Shown here one piece after another: positions 52,165 through 59,915 of a stretch of DNA of 64,000 nucleotides. This DNA is from DASCOT01 sp965197275 (GTDB taxonomy: Bacteria > Acidobacteriota > UBA890 > WLXD01). Location: NCBI GenBank assembly GCA_965197275.1, contig CBDAMQ010000030.1:248001-312000 (forward strand), read 5' to 3'. Position 1 is the stretch's first letter. Each line of letters opens with the position of its first letter. The translations under genes and the position numbers were made by a program. The notes beneath the pieces were generated by a model, which worked only from the letters and a program-made list of their open reading frames with translations, was not told the origin of the DNA and did not search any database.

Positions 52165-53550
52165 TCAGTCCGTCAACGCGAACGGCGCGGAGCTGTTCCC
52201 GAAGCTCTGCATGTCGTCGAATCCGAGGGTGTGCAGCAGGCTGAGCATGACGTTGGCCATGGGAGTTCCATCCGGCGCCCGCAGGTGCAGGTTCCCGTCG
52301 AGACGACCCTTCGCACCACCGACGATGAACAGCGGGCACCTCTTGTGGTTGTGCACATTGGGATCTCCCATCGGGGAGCCGTAGATCACCATGCTCTTGT
52401 CCAGCAGGTTCGAGTCGCCCTCGGTCATGTCTTGCAGCTTCTCGAGCAGGTACGGAACCAGGCTGAGGTGGTAGTTGTTGATCTGCGCGAAGTCGTCGAT
52501 GTTCTGCTCCACATCGCCGTGATGCGAGGCCGGATGAAACGGCTTGTTGACGCCGCTCGAGGGGTAGATCCGGCCCGAGACATCGCGCCCGAGCTTGAAC
52601 GAGAACACGCGCGTGACATCGGCGGCGAACGCCAACGCCTGCAGGTCGAACATCAGCCGGACGTGATCGCCGAAGGAATCGGGTACGCCGGCCGGGGCTT
52701 CGGGGAGCTGCCGTAGCTCACCGCTGGTGTTGTGCTCCTCGACCTTCTGGATGCGGCGCTCGACCTCGCGAACGTTCTCCAGATACCGGTCCAATCGGCG
52801 GCGGTCCTCGGGCCCGACCTCTGCCCTCAGGTAGGCGGCCTCCCGTGCGATCCAGTCCAGGATGCTGGCCTTGCTGCGCCGCCGGGCGGCGCGTTCCGCC
52901 GGCGTTCCGCCAGCGCCGAACAGCCGATCGAACACCGCCCGCGGGTCGCGGATCATCGGCAGCGGCTCGGTCGCAGAGGCCCAGCTGATGGTGTCGGAAT
53001 AGACGCAAGCGTAGCCGTAGGTGCACGACCCCGCCTGATCGACGTTCTCGATGCAAAGCTGCATCGCCGGGACCGGGGTGTCCTGGCCGAAGCGCTGTGC
53101 GTACAGTTGGTCGAGCGAGGTGCCGGCCTCGACGTCGGACCCTTCCGTCTGGCGCGGGTGAGCCTGGGTCAGGAAGCAAGCGCTGGAGCGGTAGTGGTCA
53201 CCGCCGATCTCCTTGGGTATGACTGCTTCCGCCGGTTCGATGTCGGTGTTGCTGACAATCGTCAGATAGTCGCGGAACGGCTCCAACGATCTCAACGCGC
53301 TGGGGCTCAAGTCGAACTCGCGGCCTTCCTCGGCCGGGGCCCAGTAGTTCTTGGTGGCGCCGTACTTGCTGCTCCCCGCAGCGCCGTGGACCATCTCGAG
53401 GCAGATCAGACGGACCGGATCGAGCTCATCGGAGACCTTCGCCCAAACGGTCCCCGCTGGAACCATCGAATCCAGGAACGGCAACGCCACCGACGCGCCT
53501 ACCCCACGCAGGACGGTACGCCGCGGAATCCGCTTTCCCGTGATGTACAT
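52165..53550 (-). CDS. DUF1552 exported protein
   Basis: The 461-residue protein has a twin-arginine-type signal (KRIPRRTVLRGVGASVALPF). The DUF1552 domain follows: LICLEMVHGAAGSSKYGATK, the LSPSALRSLEPFRDYLTIVS block, and SCTYGYACVYSDTISWAS. The helical LDWIAREAAYLRAEVGPEDR and a C-terminal MVIYGSPMGDPNVHNHKRCP complete it. DUF1552 proteins belong to the alkaline-phosphatase-like DUF1501/1552 group and co-occur with DUF1592 cytochrome-like proteins. A CGAGGAGG ribosome site fixes ATG 53550. It lies 19 bp downstream of the DUF1592 gene. Confidence 0.93.
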   Translation of the reverse strand: MYITGKRIPRRTVLRGVGASVALPFLDSMVPAGTVWAKVSDELDPVRLICLEMVHGAAGSSKYGATKNYWAPAEEGREFDLSPSALRSLEPFRDYLTIVSNTDIEPAEAVIPKEIGGDHYRSSACFLTQAHPRQTEGSDVEAGTSLDQLYAQRFGQDTPVPAMQLCIENVDQAGSCTYGYACVYSDTISWASATEPLPMIRDPRAVFDRLFGAGGTPAERAARRRSKASILDWIAREAAYLRAEVGPEDRRRLDRYLENVREVERRIQKVEEHNTSGELRQLPEAPAGVPDSFGDHVRLMFDLQALAFAADVTRVFSFKLGRDVSGRIYPSSGVNKPFHPASHHGDVEQNIDDFAQINNYHLSLVPYLLEKLQDMTEGDSNLLDKSMVIYGSPMGDPNVHNHKRCPLFIVGGAKGRLDGNLHLRAPDGTPMANVMLSLLHTLGFDDMQSFGNSSAPFALTD

Positions 53551-53569
53551 CAATCCTCCTCGACGCTCT

Positions 53570-56023
53570 TCATCGACTCCGCGACGCGCCGCCATCCGTG
53601 ACTTCGACTCGACGGAGTTGCTCGTTGCTCTGGAACGCGGCGCTCTTCACCACCCCCAACACCACAGAAGGCAAACGGTCACCGTCGCCGGCCGCAGCAT
53701 GGACGATCCGACGAATCGCCGGCATATCAGCGTACTCTACTCGCCTACCCAATCCATACGCCATCAAGTTCTCCGTGAAGCTCGTGATCAGCGCCTCGGA
53801 GTACTGCAACAACGCCTGCCGCAGATCCTCGGGGCCGTCGATGGCGCTGCCGTCGTACAGCTGACCTGCCGACGCGACGATGGCCCAGTTGTCCTTGAAG
53901 CGCCAGGCGCCGGTGACGTCGAAGTTCTCCAGCGCCAGGCCAATCGGATCGATGACGCGGTGGCACGACGCACAGGCGGGATCGCGGCGGTGCTGCTCCA
54001 TCCGCTCACCCACCGTGAGCAGGCGACCGTCGGCAGCCTCGTCGGTCTCGTCCAGCGACGGCACGTCGGCCGGCGGCGGCGGCGGCGGGCTCCCCAGCAA
54101 GACCTCCATCACCCATTTGCCGCGTAGCACCGGCGAGGTGCGGTTGCCGTGCGAGGTCAGCGTCAGCACGCTTCCGTGGCCCAAGACACCCCTGCGTTCG
54201 CTGCCGTCCAGCGTCACCCGGCGGAAGTGCTCTCCGATAACCCCCGGCATGCCGTAGTGCTCGGCCAGCGCCTGGTTGACGAAGGTGTAGTCGGCGGTCA
54301 GCAACTCGAGAATGCTGCGATCTTCCTGTAGCAGGCTGTAGAAAAGCAGCTCGGTCTCGCGGCGCATAGCGTCGGCCAGCTGCTGATCGTAGTCAGGGAA
54401 CATCAAGGAGTCCGGGTGCACACGGTCCTGCGCCCGCAGCTGCAGCCACTGCGCCGCGAAGCGGGTGGCGAGGGCCTCGGAACGGGGATCGGCGATCATC
54501 CGGCGCACCTGACCCTCGAGCACCGCAGGATCCGAGAGCCGCCCCTCGCGAGCCAAGCCGCTGAGCTCGTCGTCTGGTGGCGCCGACCAGAGGAAAAAGG
54601 AGAGGCGGGTAGCCAGCGCGATGTCGCTGAGCCTCATGTGGCCCAGGGCGCCGGCATCGTTCTGCACCGCCGGCTCCTCGATCCGGAACACGAAGTGCAG
54701 GCTCGCCAGAATCGCCTCCAGAGCGGAGCGAATCCCGACCTCGAAGCCGCCCTCGGCGGCGCCCGCCTCGTAGAACGACATCAGCGGTGCGAAATCCCGG
54801 TCGGTCAGTGGCCGCCGGTACGCTTCGGCTGCAAGCCGGCCGATGATTTCCTGAGCGCAGGCGGCCTCCTCGTCAGCTGCTGTCGGTCGACAGCTGAAGA
54901 TACGCTGGCGGATTGCGTTGGCGGACATGCCGCTGGCGTTGTAGGGCCCCGCCACCGCCAGGACCCGTAGGTGAGGTAGCGACGTGAGTCCGAACACCAG
55001 GCCGGTGTCCTTGTCGGCCAGGCTCCATTTGTGTGGCGAGAGCACGTCGGCCACCGGCCCCTCGAACTTACGAAGGAACGCCGCCGTGAGACGCCGCGGC
55101 CCGCCTCGAACGACGATCGGAGCCGTCTGGAGGCTCCCGTTGTCTGCGTCCATGCGGCGATCGATGTCCAGCAACGCCGCCCGCTCCCCATCGATCGAGA
55201 TCTCTATCTGCTCATCGTGGTAGGTGGTCTTGCCGAAGACGAGGGCAACCGGCGCATCCTGGAACGCCAGCGTGAAGACGTACTCCCCGTCGGATGGGAA
55301 GTTGTGGATGACCGACAGTCCGCCGCGGGTGCCGAACGGAGCACCCTCGACGCGTTTCGTCTGAGACACGTACCGATCGAGGCGATAGCTCGTCTCTCCG
55401 GGGCTGGCGCTCGGGTCGCCGACCGCCAGCCTGCTGATCTCGCTGGCGGCGCTCAGATAGCCCTCCATTACGGTTGTCGAAACACTCTGGACATCGGCAA
55501 TGTTGTCGAACCCGGCACTCATCGTGTCCGCCGCGAGATAAGCGCTGGCGTCGATCTCGATCCCCAACAGGGCGTGCACGGAGCGCTCGTACTCGGCTCG
55601 GTTGAGGCGCTGGAAGGTTCGACCGCCAGCGCGCGGGTCGGTATCGGCGGCAGCGTCGAGGCGTGACGCCAGCGCCGCCGTCATCGCGTTCACGCTGTCG
55701 CGATCAGGCCGACGCGACAGGGGTGGCGGCATCATGCCGGCCTGCAGCTTGCGAATGATCTTCTCCGCCAGCTCCCGGCTCTCCGCCGCCGCCGCAACGT
55801 CAAATCCCTCTAGCGTCAGGCCGCCCCGCAGGGTGTCGTCGTTGTGGCAACGAACGCAGTAGCGACCGATCGCGACGTTGTGCGCCACGGCGCTCGGGTC
55901 CGCCACCGCCTGCCCCGCGCGCTCTGTGGGCTGCGCGCCAACGCTCGCTGCCGAGCCCGCTCGCGCCGCCAGGCCGAGGCAAAGGAATCCGGCGGCAAGG
56001 ACGAGCATCCTGGAGCCTCGCAT
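53570..56023 (-). CDS. DUF1587/1595/1592/1588/1585 protein with two c-type heme motifs
   Basis: The 817-residue exported protein has an N-terminal heme site CVRCH at residues 56-60 (AIGRYCVRCHNDDTLRGGLT), followed by DUF1587 (FQRLNRAEYERSVHALLGIE). A carbohydrate-binding-like PA/CBM region comes next. DUF1595 and DUF1592 follow (RLSDIALATRLSFFLWSAPP), then DUF1588 (RRGVLGHGSVLTLTSHGNRT, RDPACASCHRVIDPIGLALE with the second CxxCH) and DUF1585 (VASAGQLYDGSAIDGPEDL). This planctomycete-type cytochrome architecture is linked to extracytoplasmic degradation or electron transfer, but the chemistry is unknown. ATG 56023 has a GGAGAGG site. Confidence 0.93.
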   Translation of the reverse strand: MRGSRMLVLAAGFLCLGLAARAGSAASVGAQPTERAGQAVADPSAVAHNVAIGRYCVRCHNDDTLRGGLTLEGFDVAAAAESRELAEKIIRKLQAGMMPPPLSRRPDRDSVNAMTAALASRLDAAADTDPRAGGRTFQRLNRAEYERSVHALLGIEIDASAYLAADTMSAGFDNIADVQSVSTTVMEGYLSAASEISRLAVGDPSASPGETSYRLDRYVSQTKRVEGAPFGTRGGLSVIHNFPSDGEYVFTLAFQDAPVALVFGKTTYHDEQIEISIDGERAALLDIDRRMDADNGSLQTAPIVVRGGPRRLTAAFLRKFEGPVADVLSPHKWSLADKDTGLVFGLTSLPHLRVLAVAGPYNASGMSANAIRQRIFSCRPTAADEEAACAQEIIGRLAAEAYRRPLTDRDFAPLMSFYEAGAAEGGFEVGIRSALEAILASLHFVFRIEEPAVQNDAGALGHMRLSDIALATRLSFFLWSAPPDDELSGLAREGRLSDPAVLEGQVRRMIADPRSEALATRFAAQWLQLRAQDRVHPDSLMFPDYDQQLADAMRRETELLFYSLLQEDRSILELLTADYTFVNQALAEHYGMPGVIGEHFRRVTLDGSERRGVLGHGSVLTLTSHGNRTSPVLRGKWVMEVLLGSPPPPPPADVPSLDETDEAADGRLLTVGERMEQHRRDPACASCHRVIDPIGLALENFDVTGAWRFKDNWAIVASAGQLYDGSAIDGPEDLRQALLQYSEALITSFTENLMAYGLGRRVEYADMPAIRRIVHAAAGDGDRLPSVVLGVVKSAAFQSNEQLRRVEVTDGGASRSR

Positions 56024-56114
56024 CGCCTCTCCTTCACCTTGCATGGCCTAATTCGGCCGCATGGGCTTGTTCAGCCCGATTATACCGGGAGGAGCTAGAT
56101 AGACCGCGAAGCCA

Positions 56115-56963
56115 TTATTCGTTGGTGCTGCTTGCGCCAACCATTCGCAGGATCGCTGCGACAGTCTCGTCGACGCGGATCTCGACCAGCTTTCGTCCGT
56201 GGGCGATCGCCTGCTCTTTCGGCACGATGCTGATCCCGTTGATGGTGGCCTTGTCAGCGGCGACACGCTGGTCGTAGCGAACCGCTTCCGGATTCACGGT
56301 CATGATGATCGAAGTAACGCTGTAGTCGTCGTGGATACCTTCCGGAACTTCGGCCTGGCCAGCAACCTGCTCGACCGCATCTTCGGCCACATACCAGCTG
56401 TCGTAGTACTCGCGTACGAAATGAACCGCGGTCTCGCTGCCGTGCCACATGGCGTTCAGCTCACTGGCGACTTCCTCCAGGCCGCGCTGATTTCCGCCGC
56501 TGTCGCCGATCAGGATGATGTTGCGAAAGCCCTGCTGCTTCAGATTCGTGGCCACGTCGGCCAGGATCGCCTTGTAGGTCTCCATGCGTACCCGGATCGA
56601 GCCCGGGAAACGGGGATTTTCCGGATCGCCGGGCTCGTAGCGCACAGTCGGGGCAACCAGAGCGTTGCCCAGCTTGCGGGCGATCGGTTCTGCCGTTGCT
56701 CGCAGGACATAGTCGTGCTTGGCGCCCGGTACGTAGGGACCGTTCTGTTCGACGCTTCCGGCAGCAAGGATGACCGTTGTCTTTCCGTCAGCGACCGCAT
56801 CGCGCACTTCCATCCACGTCATGTCTTCGATCCACACGGTGTCAAGCGCGTCGATCGGTCGGGGCGTATTGACATCCAACCGCGGGCGCCCCTGACCCTG
56901 CGCCAGGAGCGGCGTCGCGGTGGCGAGGACCAAGCTCAAGGCAAGCACACATGATTTTCTCAT
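56115..56963 (-). CDS. Creatininase-family exported protein with non-canonical metal site
   Basis: The 282-residue precursor has a signal peptide (VLALSLVLATATPLLAQ). The creatininase/arylmalonate-type fold is shown by VWIEDMTWMEVRDAVADGKT, VILAAGSVEQNGPYVPGAKH, LVAPTVRYEPGDP and NIILIGDSGGNQRGLEEVAS. In canonical creatininases the corresponding sites read EQHGPHLP and GHGGN. Here Asn replaces the first His and DSGGN the second, a pattern shared with a secreted subfamily. Metal binding or a hydrolase role for this subfamily is uncertain. It stands 91 bp upstream of the DUF1592 gene on the same strand. Confidence 0.8.
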   Translation of the reverse strand: MRKSCVLALSLVLATATPLLAQGQGRPRLDVNTPRPIDALDTVWIEDMTWMEVRDAVADGKTTVILAAGSVEQNGPYVPGAKHDYVLRATAEPIARKLGNALVAPTVRYEPGDPENPRFPGSIRVRMETYKAILADVATNLKQQGFRNIILIGDSGGNQRGLEEVASELNAMWHGSETAVHFVREYYDSWYVAEDAVEQVAGQAEVPEGIHDDYSVTSIIMTVNPEAVRYDQRVAADKATINGISIVPKEQAIAHGRKLVEIRVDETVAAILRMVGASSTNE

Positions 56964-57044
56964 CGGTCCAGATCTCCCAGTGGCGCATTCGTGCAGCCCA
57001 GGACGGCGGTTCACCGCCCGCAGAATTTTCAGGCGATAGCGCAA

Positions 57045-57349
57045 GAACTGTACTCATCAGTGAGGCGGGACGACAGGTGGCAGCGCGCTGCCCGTCGGCT
57101 GCGGCTCTCGTCAACGGGCTCAGGTGCGCTCCGCCCATGGATACTGAAATTCCGGACGCACGACATCGGTCAGGAGCTCCTGTACGGCGCGGTGCGCTTG
57201 GTCCATCGCGGCGTGGGTGAGGCTGGTGGCAGCCGCGTCCGAGTTCGCGATAGCGATGGGACCGTGACGCTGCTGCCCCACGACCCAACCGGAAAATCGC
57301 CGAGTGAACCCTTAGTTCGGACGTCGACGTCGAAGGTTGCCGCCGACGG
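57045..57349. other. Intergenic stretch with a 3' gene remnant
   Basis: Besides presumed promoter sequence for the creatininase-like gene, the minus strand at 57120-57310 holds an open frame directly after a TAA. It reads FTRRFSGWVVGQQRHGPIAI, then ANSDAAATSLTHAAMDQAHR and ELLTDVVRPEFQYPWAERT, stopping with TGA. It looks like the tail of a larger protein, and NSD after a beta-strand recalls serine-hydrolase C-termini. No start or ribosome site is present. Confidence 0.35.
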
Positions 57350-57697
57350 TCATGCCCTGTCCTCCCTGGCCTTTCGTCGGACCCGTTTACCGCGCGCCAC
57401 CTCGGTGGCGAGTGCGTCGAGCTTCTGTTCCCAGAGCGTGCGGAACTGCTCGAGCCACACATCGACCTCCCGCATCGGCGCCGTGTCAATCACGTACATG
57501 CGCCGCGCCCCATCGTTTCGAGCCGATGCGAAGCCGCTATCTCGCAGGATGCGGAGATGCTGTGAGACTGCGGACTGGGAAATCCCGAACTCTTCGTGGA
57601 TCATCTCGACCACGTCGCCTGAGCAATGCTCGCCCTCACGGAGGATCTCCAGGATCCGACGCCGAACGGGCTGCCCGAGAACGTCGAATGCGTACAC
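57350..57697 (-). CDS. ArsR-family winged-helix transcriptional regulator
   Basis: The 115-residue regulator has the ArsR/SmtB winged helix: FDVLGQPVRRRILEILREGE, the recognition helix in EFGISQSAVSQHLRILRDSG, and the wing GFASARNDGARRMYVID. The C-terminal helix VDVWLEQFRTLWEQKL serves dimerisation. No metal-binding cysteine pair is present, in line with the non-metal subgroup (YdfF/SdpR-like) that partners SRPBCC proteins. It follows the SRPBCC gene by 5 bp. It probably represses its own operon through the palindrome at 58388-58410. Confidence 0.9.
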   Translation of the reverse strand: MYAFDVLGQPVRRRILEILREGEHCSGDVVEMIHEEFGISQSAVSQHLRILRDSGFASARNDGARRMYVIDTAPMREVDVWLEQFRTLWEQKLDALATEVARGKRVRRKAREDRA

Positions 57698-57702
57698 CGG
57701 TC

Positions 57703-58347
57703 TTACTCGGCGACCTCGGTCTCACCCACATACGCGGCACGACACCGCTCGGCGCGGGCCTGTGCCGTCTGATGATCGGCGCCCGCAGAGATCGCCGCCG
57801 CGCACCACGCATCGCTACTTGCACGCACGAACACCTTCCCATCGTCCGATGCGAGCCATTCGACGGCGGATTCAGGGCTCAGGCTCGGGTTGTCGGCGAG
57901 ATGCGTTTCTAGCCCCAACAGACCCTGCTCCCAACCGATACCCGCGGCCCCGGGTCCGTACTGGTCCCACGTCTCGTCCGGGACCCAGGCGTGTTCGAGA
58001 CGGAGCGTCGTCACACCCGTCTCCACCTCCGACAGGTCCACTCGCACCCAGCTGACCTGTTCGTGCATGCCCCACGTTACCGCCAGGTGATGCGGCGGCT
58101 CACAGAACGTGATCTCGCCCCCGGCATTCCCCTCGAACTGATAATGACCGCCCTGGCGCAGATCACCGGAGATCGGAAGAAACCAGCGCTGAATCCGGTC
58201 GGCGTTGGTCAGGGCGTCCCACAGGTCGTCCAGGGTGGTGTCATACGTCCGCGTCGCCACCAGCACTCGGGCCGAATGGCCGTCTACCTCGCGGCTCGCG
58301 ATTTCTCTGTTGACGGCTCCGATTAGGCGATCAATATCCGAATCCAC
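57703..58347 (-). CDS. SRPBCC/AHSA1-domain protein
   Basis: The 214-residue cytosolic protein has a helix-grip SRPBCC fold: VLVATRTYDTTLDDLWDALT, NADRIQRWFLPISGDLRQGG and GEITFCEPPHHLAVTWGMHE, with TTLRLEHAWVPDETWDQYGP, GWEQGLLGLETHL and a C-terminal helix pair. Members bind small hydrophobic ligands. Co-transcription with an ArsR regulator is a recurrent arrangement, and the pair may form a ligand-responsive unit. ATG 58347 is the first start downstream of the AT-rich operator. Confidence 0.9.
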   Translation of the reverse strand: MDSDIDRLIGAVNREIASREVDGHSARVLVATRTYDTTLDDLWDALTNADRIQRWFLPISGDLRQGGHYQFEGNAGGEITFCEPPHHLAVTWGMHEQVSWVRVDLSEVETGVTTLRLEHAWVPDETWDQYGPGAAGIGWEQGLLGLETHLADNPSLSPESAVEWLASDDGKVFVRASSDAWCAAAISAGADHQTAQARAERCRAAYVGETEVAE

Positions 58348-58387
58348 GGGGGCCTCCGTTACGACAGGTCATGCGCAAGCTCAAATC

Positions 58388-58410
58388 ATATTAGTAATAT
58401 CTAATATTAG
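58388..58410. promoter_or_regulatory. Probable ArsR operator: AT-rich palindrome upstream of the SRPBCC-ArsR operon
   Basis: Inside an otherwise GC-rich region, 58388-58407 reads ATATTAG-TAATAT-CTAATAT, a perfect inverted repeat. The overlapping 58401-58410 is the palindrome CTAATATTAG. It lies about 40 bp upstream of ATG 58347, where an ArsR-type repressor would block transcription. Confidence 0.6.
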
Positions 58411-58530
58411 TCAAATCTGTATCGAGAATGCGCTGCCACTCGCCGCGTCCTGTTCATCATCTCCGGCGCCGCAGCAGGGCATGCGGCAGCTGGCGGTGGA
58501 GATAGTCTTGGGGCTCCCAGAGCGCGGATG

Positions 58531-59895
58531 CTATCTATCCTTGATGGCGTCCGCCGCTCGTACGCCTGACAGATAGGCGCCATGCACTGTCGCAGGGTAT
58601 TCCCAGCTGGTGGCCTCGCCCGCAAAGTACAGTCGGCCGTTGATGGAGCGCGCCAACCGGCGCCGATGGACCGAGCTGGCACCGGGCGGCAGGTAAGAGT
58701 ACGAGCCGTAGGCGAACGGGTCAGAGTTCCAGCGTGTGATCCTGGCGGCCACAGGCTCGGTCACGGCAGCCCCATACAGAGTGCGCAGTACACGCATGGC
58801 CTGCTCGACTGTCTGCTCGTCGCTCAGCGCTTCGACCTCGTTACCGTAGGCTCCGGCGTTGAACGCGAGCAACACTGGTGCGCCCGTGTGAGCGGCGAGA
58901 TTGAGCCAGCCCGCGAATCGCCCCTTGTCTTCGCTCAGATAGCCGATCCAATGTTGGTCCGCGTCCCAAAACACGTCCGCGAACACGAGCCAGACCTTGT
59001 TGAGGACCCCCATCGCAAGCCTCTCGATAGCCTTGCGCTTCCAGATCGGGAGTCGCGGGGAAAACTCCACGGTCCCCGACTTGAGCACCCCCAGGGGGAG
59101 CGTCACCACGACTCGATCCGCCTCAAAAGTGCCCTGGTCGGTGCGAACGCGCACCCCGAAGCGGCCATGCTCGATGGTCGTGACCACCGTCGACAGGTGC
59201 ACCGTGAGGCCTGATGCCAGGGATTCGACGATGGCATCGTAGCCGCCGGGGAAAACGACATCCCCGCCGCCGAACGCGCCGCCCTCGTCGAGGCCCCGAA
59301 CCGACATCTGCGCTGCATCGGCGGCGTATTCCAACTCCACATAGCTGTTGAGTAGGTAGTCGAGCTGGCGATCGGTGAGGGAATTCAGCTCACCCGCGCG
59401 ACGCGCCGCATCGACCATTGCTTGGATCGTTGCGTTCGGGGACCGACGCACGAAGTCACGGGTGTACGTTTGCAAGACGCCCTCCCACTCTGTGTACTGC
59501 GCACTGCTGAGCGGGTCCCGAGTACCGTCAGCGTCATAGTCGATCCATCTCTCCCATTCGGTCATGACCCGCTCGAGTCCGAGCCCATCGGCCAGCGTCG
59601 TGATTGGGTTGCCGTCGACCCCTTGGATCCAGTTCGCTCCCATGTCGAGCGGGAACCCCGTGCTGCGGTCGGTCCAAACCCGGCCGCCGAGGTGATCCTT
59701 GGCCTCGAGGACGACGACCTCGAAACCGGCGTCTTGCAGGTCGCGGGCCGCAGTCAGGCCGGAGACGCCGCCGCCCACCACGACGATGCGGTCGACTCCT
59801 TTGTCGCCCGCACCCACTGCACTCGCTGATCCCGGACCAGTCGACACAGACCCGGCCAGCCAGACCAGTCCCAGTACGACGCAGCGGAGCTTCAC
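58531..59895 (-). CDS. Flavin monoamine oxidase family protein (exported)
   Basis: The 454-residue precursor has a signal peptide (CVVLGLVWLAGSVSTGPGSA). The FAD-binding Rossmann motif RIVVVGGGVSGLTAARDLQD, EAKDHLGGRVWTDRSTGFPL, and the family motif GANWIQGVDGNPIT follow. VVTLPLGVLKSGTVEFSP marks the central domain, and INGRLYFAGEATSWEYPATV binds the flavin at the C-terminus. It should oxidise polyamines or other amines with O2. GTG 59895, preceded by GGAG, is chosen because the longer frame overlaps the esterase gene and lacks a signal. It lies 20 bp behind the carboxylesterase gene in the same operon. Confidence 0.9.
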   Translation of the reverse strand: MKLRCVVLGLVWLAGSVSTGPGSASAVGAGDKGVDRIVVVGGGVSGLTAARDLQDAGFEVVVLEAKDHLGGRVWTDRSTGFPLDMGANWIQGVDGNPITTLADGLGLERVMTEWERWIDYDADGTRDPLSSAQYTEWEGVLQTYTRDFVRRSPNATIQAMVDAARRAGELNSLTDRQLDYLLNSYVELEYAADAAQMSVRGLDEGGAFGGGDVVFPGGYDAIVESLASGLTVHLSTVVTTIEHGRFGVRVRTDQGTFEADRVVVTLPLGVLKSGTVEFSPRLPIWKRKAIERLAMGVLNKVWLVFADVFWDADQHWIGYLSEDKGRFAGWLNLAAHTGAPVLLAFNAGAYGNEVEALSDEQTVEQAMRVLRTLYGAAVTEPVAARITRWNSDPFAYGSYSYLPPGASSVHRRRLARSINGRLYFAGEATSWEYPATVHGAYLSGVRAADAIKDR

Positions 59896-59915
59896 GCGTG
59901 TCTCCAGATTCCCTA

